Shown here in pieces: positions 24,286-28,261 of a DNA stretch of 28,261 bases (within the stretch, counting starts at the first letter, position 1; the number at the start of each line of letters is the position of its first letter). Origin of the DNA: JBCCFX01 sp039029515. Its GTDB lineage: Bacteria; Planctomycetota; Phycisphaerae; Phycisphaerales; SM1A02. The notes below the pieces were generated by a model that was not told the origin of the DNA, ran no database searches, and worked only from the letters and a program-made list of their open reading frames with translations. The stretch spans positions 1-28,261 of the forward strand of contig JBCCFX010000021.1 of NCBI GenBank assembly GCA_039029515.1, written 5' to 3'. The translations under genes were made by a program, and so were the position numbers.

Positions 24286-24369
24286 CTGTGGGCTATGAGC
24301 TATGGGCTATGAGCGGAAGAGGCGGTGGCGATAAGCCGCCATGAGCATGGCTCATGGCGTATGGCGTGA
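24286..24369. repeat. 7-bp-period array between dcd and nrdJ
   Basis: The clearest units are CTGTGGG, CTATGAG, CTATGGG and CTATGAG (24286-24313), whose complements are of the CCCACAG/CTCATAG type seen near 19614 and 20260. After a weaker middle, the heptamers GGCTCAT, GGCGTAT and GGCGTGA follow (24349-24369). Inside is a perfect 9-bp hairpin, GCCATGAGC with GCTCATGGC and a 3-base loop (24338-24358), plus a GGCGG/CCGCC stem (24321-24340). In the transcript these fall between the two reductase-pathway genes. Confidence 0.7.
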
Positions 24370-24383
24370 TGCCTGCTGCCTAT

Positions 24384-24956
24384 TCAGTCGACTTTCGGAA
24401 GGACCAATCCGGGTTGGTCCTGATACTTGCCGAGCTTGTCGGCGTAACTGACCGCACATACGCGATCGGCCTTGAGGAAGATCATCTGGGCGATGCCTTC
24501 GTTGGCGTAGATCTTGGCGGGCAGCGGTGTGGTGTTCGAGATTTCGATCGTGACCTTGCCGCGCCATTCGGGTTCGAGTGGTGTGACGTTCACGATGATG
24601 CCGCAACGGGCGTACGTGCTCTTGCCGACGCAGATCGCAAGCACATCGCGCGGAATGTCGAAGGTCTCGACGGTCTCGCAGAGCGCAAACGAGTTCGGCG
24701 GAATGATGACGTAGTCTTTGCCGGTGTCAGCGGTGTCGACGGTGATAAAGTTCTCATCGTCGAAGCGCTTGGGATCGACGATCGCCTGACCGCCGGTGCG
24801 CGAGACATTGGTGAAGATCTTGAAGAGGGTGCCGACGCGGACGTCGTAGCCGTAACTCGACACACCAAACGAAACCTGCCCCGGCCGCTTGATGTTGTCT
24901 TCGAAGGGCTCGATGCCCACGATTTCCCGGATCTGAGTGTCGCACAACACGGTCAT
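24384..24956 (-). CDS. dcd: dCTP deaminase
   Basis: A 190-residue trimeric enzyme of the dUTPase superfamily that deaminates dCTP to dUTP, the precursor of dTMP. The ATG at 24956 has GAGGGA about 9 bases upstream. A start 15 bases further is possible but unneeded. Conserved segments are SFGVSSYGYDVRVG (N-terminal strand), IPPNSFALCETVETFDIPRD, the active-site block GKSTYARCGIIVNVTPLEP with its catalytic region EWRGKVTIEISNTTPLPAKI, and GIAQMIFLKA. The C-terminus KLGKYQDQPG is the flexible lid. It is upstream of nrdJ on the same strand with a 115-bp gap, so the two form a deoxynucleotide supply unit. Confidence 0.96.
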   Translation of the reverse strand: MTVLCDTQIREIVGIEPFEDNIKRPGQVSFGVSSYGYDVRVGTLFKIFTNVSRTGGQAIVDPKRFDDENFITVDTADTGKDYVIIPPNSFALCETVETFDIPRDVLAICVGKSTYARCGIIVNVTPLEPEWRGKVTIEISNTTPLPAKIYANEGIAQMIFLKADRVCAVSYADKLGKYQDQPGLVLPKVD

Positions 24957-25497
24957 GGCTCTATCCCTCACGCGACCAGCGCGAACGATCGCCGGCGCCG
25001 AACGGATTCATTCCGTTCCACGCAGCAGCGTTCAACGCTGTAACTGATGTGCATCCGCTACCTGCCGCCACCGACGGCACTTCCCAATGTTGCGACCGCG
25101 TCCAACCCGCGGCACGACGTCCTTGTCACGACCCGTCGAAGGTCTTTGTCAGGGTCTGCTGCCGGTAGGCGGGGAGATGTGCCCCGCACATGTCGGCGAC
25201 CCGTTGACATTCGTCGGATCCCTCACAACAAACGCATCGTACTACCAGATATAGGGTCTGCAAGAATTCCAAACGCACAATGTAGAGTTTTTGGCCGTTC
25301 CGCGCCTAACTTGCCGTGCCTGAGTTGCTTAGGTCATATCAGCGTCAGATCCGAATACTATCGATGGGGTGGAAAACTTGCCCATGCCGGTGGGCAACCC
25401 TACATCTGGGGTCGTGAACCTGTCGACTGGTGAATCGCCCGGAATGGGCTGTCGAGGCGGTCCCAAGCGCCGGAATCAGCGATAGACTCCCTTCGCG
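24957..25497. other. intergenic region between divergent dcd and pcrA
   Basis: Apart from the dyads at 25000-25040, this 540-bp gap has two small perfect hairpins, GCGGGG/CCCCGC (25169-25187) and TTGCCCA/TGGGCAA (25378-25397). It also has a TTGACA at 25204-25209 without a matching -10. A plus-strand frame at 25047-25433 shows no domain-like sequence and no ribosome-binding site, so I treat it as non-coding. No cobalamin riboswitch core was found. Confidence 0.5.
25000..25040. promoter_or_regulatory. two perfect dyads upstream of dcd
   Basis: GAACGGATTCATTCCGTTC (25000-25018) has 7-bp arms around five bases, and CAGCGTTCAACGCTG (25026-25040) has 7-bp arms around one base. They start 44 and 70 bp upstream of the dcd ATG, where operators for a minus-strand promoter would lie. 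Neither matches the NrdR box or the LexA consensus I know. Regulator unknown. Confidence 0.5.
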
Positions 25498-27750
25498 ATG
25501 TCACTGTCTGAACCGCTCGATATCTCCGCCGGCCTGACCGACGCCCAGCAGTCCGCTGTTCTGCATGTGGACGGTCCGCTGCTGGTGCTCGCCGGTCCCG
25601 GCTCGGGCAAGACCACGGTGGTGACCCGTCGGGTGGCCTATTTGATTGAGCAGGGCATACCGCCGTGGCAGATCCTCGCGCTGACGTTCACCAATAAAGC
25701 AGCGGGGGAGATGCGTGATCGCATTGACCTGCTGATTCCCGATGATCTGCGCGGTCGTCGCGGCCTGACGGTCACGACGTTCCACTCGTTCTGTGCTCGG
25801 CTCCTCCGGCTCTACGCCAACGAAGCGAGCATCGCGGAACGTTTCACGATCTACGACACGTCGGATCAACGCGATGCCGTCAAGCAGGCGATCGCCACTG
25901 CGGGCCTGACGACCAAGAACTGGACCCCTGCCGCAGTCCTGAGCGCCATCAGCGCAGCGAAGAACAAATTGCTCGGGGCGGATGAATTCGCGGCGAGCGC
26001 CACCGACTTCTACGAGCGATCGATTGCCCGGGCGTACTCTGCGTACGAGAAGATCCTGCGCACCAATGAGGCGATGGACTTTGACGATCTTCTTCTGGTT
26101 GTCGCCCGCTTACTGCGCGACAACGCGGAGGTCCGGGGCGAATTGCAGGAACGCTATCAGTACCTGCTCATCGATGAATACCAGGATACGAACCACGCCC
26201 AGTTTGTGATCGCCCATGCGCTTGCGGCGGAACACACCAACATCTGCGTCGTTGGTGATCCTGACCAGTCGATTTACGGCTGGCGCGGCGCCGACATTCG
26301 GAACATCCTTGAATTCGAACAGCAGTATCCGGATGCCACGACGGTACCGCTCGGTCAGAACTTCAGAAGTACTGGCCACATTGTCAGTGCCGCCGCCGCA
26401 TTGATCGAACGCAACCGCGCGCGCAAGGCGAAGCGGCTCTATACCGAATTGGAGGAAGGCGAACTGCCGCGTGTGATCACGTGTCAGGATGAGCGTCACG
26501 AAGCATCGCTGATCGCCGACCAGTTTCAGCAGTTGCATGAATCGCTACAGATTCCGTACGGCGAAATGGCCGTTCTGTATCGAATCAACGCGTTGAGCCG
26601 TGTGCTTGAGGATGCGTTCCGAACGCGCCATATGCCGTACGTCATTGCACGCGGTACTGCGTTTTACGAGCGCAAGGAGATCAAAGATGCGCTCGCATAC
26701 CTTCGGTTGATTGCGAATCCCAGCGACGAAGTTGCCCTCCGGCGGATCATCAATACGCCGACGCGCGGCATCGGCAAGACTTCACTTGATCGCGTGGAGA
26801 TCTACGCGATTCACCATCAATTGAACCTGGCGTCGGCGCTCCATCGTGTTGGTTCAGTCGAACAACTGTCGAAGCGCGCGGTGACCTCGATCGGGAATTT
26901 CACGACCATGGTCGATGGCTGGCGCGGTGCGGCGGATGATGATGCGTTCATGGGTCAGGCTGACCCGCCGAACCTCGCAGAACTCGTGGAGCGCGTTGTT
27001 CGTGAATCGGGCCTTGAAGCGATGTACGCCAAGAGTCGCGCGGATGAGGATCGCGACCGGCTGGAGAATCTCAGCGAGTTGATCAGTGCAGCGGCGGAAT
27101 TCGTGATGCCGCAGGTCGATGAAGGCGAGACACCGCGCGAACCCACGCTGTTGAACCAGCTGAGCGCATTCCTGGAATCCGTGGCACTGGTCAGTGACGC
27201 CGATGCGATCGATCCCGCGCGCGGTGCGGTGACGCTCATGACGTTGCACGCGGCGAAAGGCCTGGAATTCGATACCGTCGCCATGGCGGGACTCGAGGAA
27301 GGTCTGCTGCCACATGCCCGCGCGGCGGGAAACACCGAAGAACTCGAAGAAGAACGTCGGCTGTGTTTCGTCGGTATGACGCGCGCCAAGCGCCGATTGC
27401 AATTGTCGCGGGCAGCAGTGCGAACCCAGCGCGGCATTCGCGAGCGGACGATTGAGAGTCAGTTCATCCGCGAATTGCCGGACGACCATATCGATGTCCA
27501 TGACTTCGCGGGCATCGATGACATGCTCTCATCGGCCGCTGAGGATTTTCTGGATGGTCCGCATCTGGATCCGTACGACGATGGCACCGGTCTGGAGATT
27601 GGTTCGCGGGTTCGGCATCCGACTTTCGGTGTCGGCCGTGTCGAAGCATTTTCGCCGCGAGCCGTCGGTGCGACCGCGAAGGTGAACTTTGATTCCGTCG
27701 GCGTGAAGACGCTGGTGCTGGATTTCGCGCGCCTGCAGCGTGTTGACTGA
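25498..27750 (+). CDS. pcrA: UvrD/PcrA-type superfamily 1 DNA helicase
   Basis: A 750-residue 3'-5' DNA helicase for nucleotide excision repair, removal of RecA filaments and rolling-circle replication. All SF1A motifs are visible: Q-motif LTDAQQSAV, motif I AGPGSGKTT near 32-40, Ia ALTFTNKAAGEM, II LLIDEYQDTNHAQ, III VGDPDQSIYGWRGAD, IV GQNFRSTGHI, V VTLMTLHAAKGLEFDTV and VI EERRLCFVGMTRAKRRL. The C-terminus (IGSRVRHPTFGVGRVEAFSP) is the Tudor-like domain that in PcrA and UvrD contacts RNA polymerase, so a link to transcription-coupled repair is likely. The ATG at 25498 has no clear Shine-Dalgarno. A TAGACT about 10 bases before it could even be a -10 of a leaderless message. queG follows after 6 bp. 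Confidence 0.97.
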   Translation: MSLSEPLDISAGLTDAQQSAVLHVDGPLLVLAGPGSGKTTVVTRRVAYLIEQGIPPWQILALTFTNKAAGEMRDRIDLLIPDDLRGRRGLTVTTFHSFCARLLRLYANEASIAERFTIYDTSDQRDAVKQAIATAGLTTKNWTPAAVLSAISAAKNKLLGADEFAASATDFYERSIARAYSAYEKILRTNEAMDFDDLLLVVARLLRDNAEVRGELQERYQYLLIDEYQDTNHAQFVIAHALAAEHTNICVVGDPDQSIYGWRGADIRNILEFEQQYPDATTVPLGQNFRSTGHIVSAAAALIERNRARKAKRLYTELEEGELPRVITCQDERHEASLIADQFQQLHESLQIPYGEMAVLYRINALSRVLEDAFRTRHMPYVIARGTAFYERKEIKDALAYLRLIANPSDEVALRRIINTPTRGIGKTSLDRVEIYAIHHQLNLASALHRVGSVEQLSKRAVTSIGNFTTMVDGWRGAADDDAFMGQADPPNLAELVERVVRESGLEAMYAKSRADEDRDRLENLSELISAAAEFVMPQVDEGETPREPTLLNQLSAFLESVALVSDADAIDPARGAVTLMTLHAAKGLEFDTVAMAGLEEGLLPHARAAGNTEELEEERRLCFVGMTRAKRRLQLSRAAVRTQRGIRERTIESQFIRELPDDHIDVHDFAGIDDMLSSAAEDFLDGPHLDPYDDGTGLEIGSRVRHPTFGVGRVEAFSPRAVGATAKVNFDSVGVKTLVLDFARLQRVD

Positions 27751-27756
27751 TTCGTC

Positions 27757-28261
27757 ATGGTCGATGCGCAGCCCATTCTTGAGCAGTGTCGCGATCTTGG
27801 CTTTGCGATTGCGGGTGTGTGTGCCGCTTCACCGACGTCGTATGAGGCGGAACTGCGGACGTGGCTCGCCGACGGGAAGCACGGCGAGATGTCGTACCTC
27901 GCTCGGAACGTCGAGTTGCGATGCGACCCTGCGGACATCATGCCTGATGTTCGGTCGGTCATCTGCGTGGCAGATCGCTATGCGGCGGGGGCGGAGGATC
28001 AACCTGCAGCCGGGGCACACGGACGCATCGCACGCTACGCACGCGGCGATGACTATCACCGATCCATCAAACGTCGACTCCATGGACTGTGCGATGCGCT
28101 GGCTCTGTCCCATCCAGACGAGTCGTTTCGCGCGTGCGTCGATACCGCACCTGTACTTGAGCGTGAACATGCACAGCGTGCAGGTGTCGGTGCGGTCGGC
28201 AAGCATACGTTGCTCATCGATCGCGGCGTCGGGAGCTACCTGCTGCTTGGCGAGGTGTTGA
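27757..28261 (+). CDS. queG: epoxyqueuosine reductase, 5' part (cut by window end)
   Basis: The frame from ATG 27757 stays open to the window end, 168 codons, and matches the N-terminal cobalamin-binding half of QueG, the B12- and iron-sulfur-dependent enzyme that makes queuosine at the tRNA wobble position. Matching segments are CRDLGFAIAGV, WLADGKHGEMSYLARN, the core GRIARYARGDDYHRSIKRRL, FRACVDTAPVLEREHAQRAG, VGAVGKHTLLIDRGVGSYLL and LGEVL. The Asp of VDTAPV is the family's catalytic acid. The two 4Fe-4S ferredoxin motifs should lie beyond the window. It starts 6 bp after pcrA and is probably co-transcribed. Like NrdJ it needs cobalamin. Confidence 0.95.
   Translation, partial: MVDAQPILEQCRDLGFAIAGVCAASPTSYEAELRTWLADGKHGEMSYLARNVELRCDPADIMPDVRSVICVADRYAAGAEDQPAAGAHGRIARYARGDDYHRSIKRRLHGLCDALALSHPDESFRACVDTAPVLEREHAQRAGVGAVGKHTLLIDRGVGSYLLLGEVL

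Noticed and set aside
25047..25433. Plus-strand frame of 128 codons between dcd and pcrA
   Set aside because: It is Arg/Pro-rich with no recognisable domain, no ribosome-binding site, and overlaps dyads and hairpins that fit a regulatory region better.
24957..25497. Cobalamin riboswitch upstream of the B12-dependent reductase unit
   Set aside because: I looked for the conserved B12-box core on the minus strand and did not find it.

Overview
The window looks like chromosomal DNA from a planctomycete, possibly of the Phycisphaerae type. The evidence is a secreted protein with Cys-containing dockerin-like calcium loops and a VPEP-transmembrane-Arg (PEP-CTERM-like) tail, an Rhs-like protein with an EF-loop N-terminus, planctomycete-style small HTH proteins beside a DUF3987 primase, and a lone nuoA. 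The class assignment is inference.

Layout. (1) 30-3241, minus: a damaged secreted-protein locus. A Cys-rich, EF-loop, Rhs-like N-terminal part (521-3241) runs out of frame near 780 into the C-terminal part of a propeller/dockerin/PEP-CTERM protein (30-806). (2) 3548-14331, plus: one long, tightly overlapping operon for a type II secretion system. It opens with a secreted coiled-coil protein and a TPR lipoprotein, followed by gspD-E-F-G-H-I-J-K, then gspC-like, gspL-like and gspM-like genes. Most junctions are ATGA or TGATG overlaps, which suggests translational coupling. No prepilin peptidase gene is present, so it must lie elsewhere. A perfect 10-bp-period direct repeat upstream could bind an OmpR/PhoB-type regulator. 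(3) About 14332-18849: an integrated element with two small HTH proteins, a CHC2-Toprim-DUF3987 primase/helicase-like protein and a tyrosine integrase. The last 20 codons and the stop codon of the integrase are the complement of a tRNA-Pro(TGG) gene, the presumed attachment site. (4) 18861-20671: nuoA and a small conserved-looking hypothetical gene embedded in an unusual repeat landscape of degenerate 7-bp-period arrays and two 86-bp direct repeats, followed by a structured region and an intrinsic terminator. (5) 20672-24956, minus: dcd then nrdJ, a deoxynucleotide-supply pair made of dCTP deaminase and the B12-dependent ribonucleotide reductase. Two perfect dyads lie upstream. (6) 25498-28261, plus: a PcrA/UvrD helicase and, six bases later, the first 168 codons of queG, cut by the window end.

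The observations most worth following are the heptamer-period intergenic arrays with the 86-bp repeats bracketing a small gene, the RNA-like leader that would mask the ribosome-binding site of the element's first gene, the GTCTAC/GTAGAC repeat cluster before the integrase, and the probable gene fusion or breakpoint at about 780.
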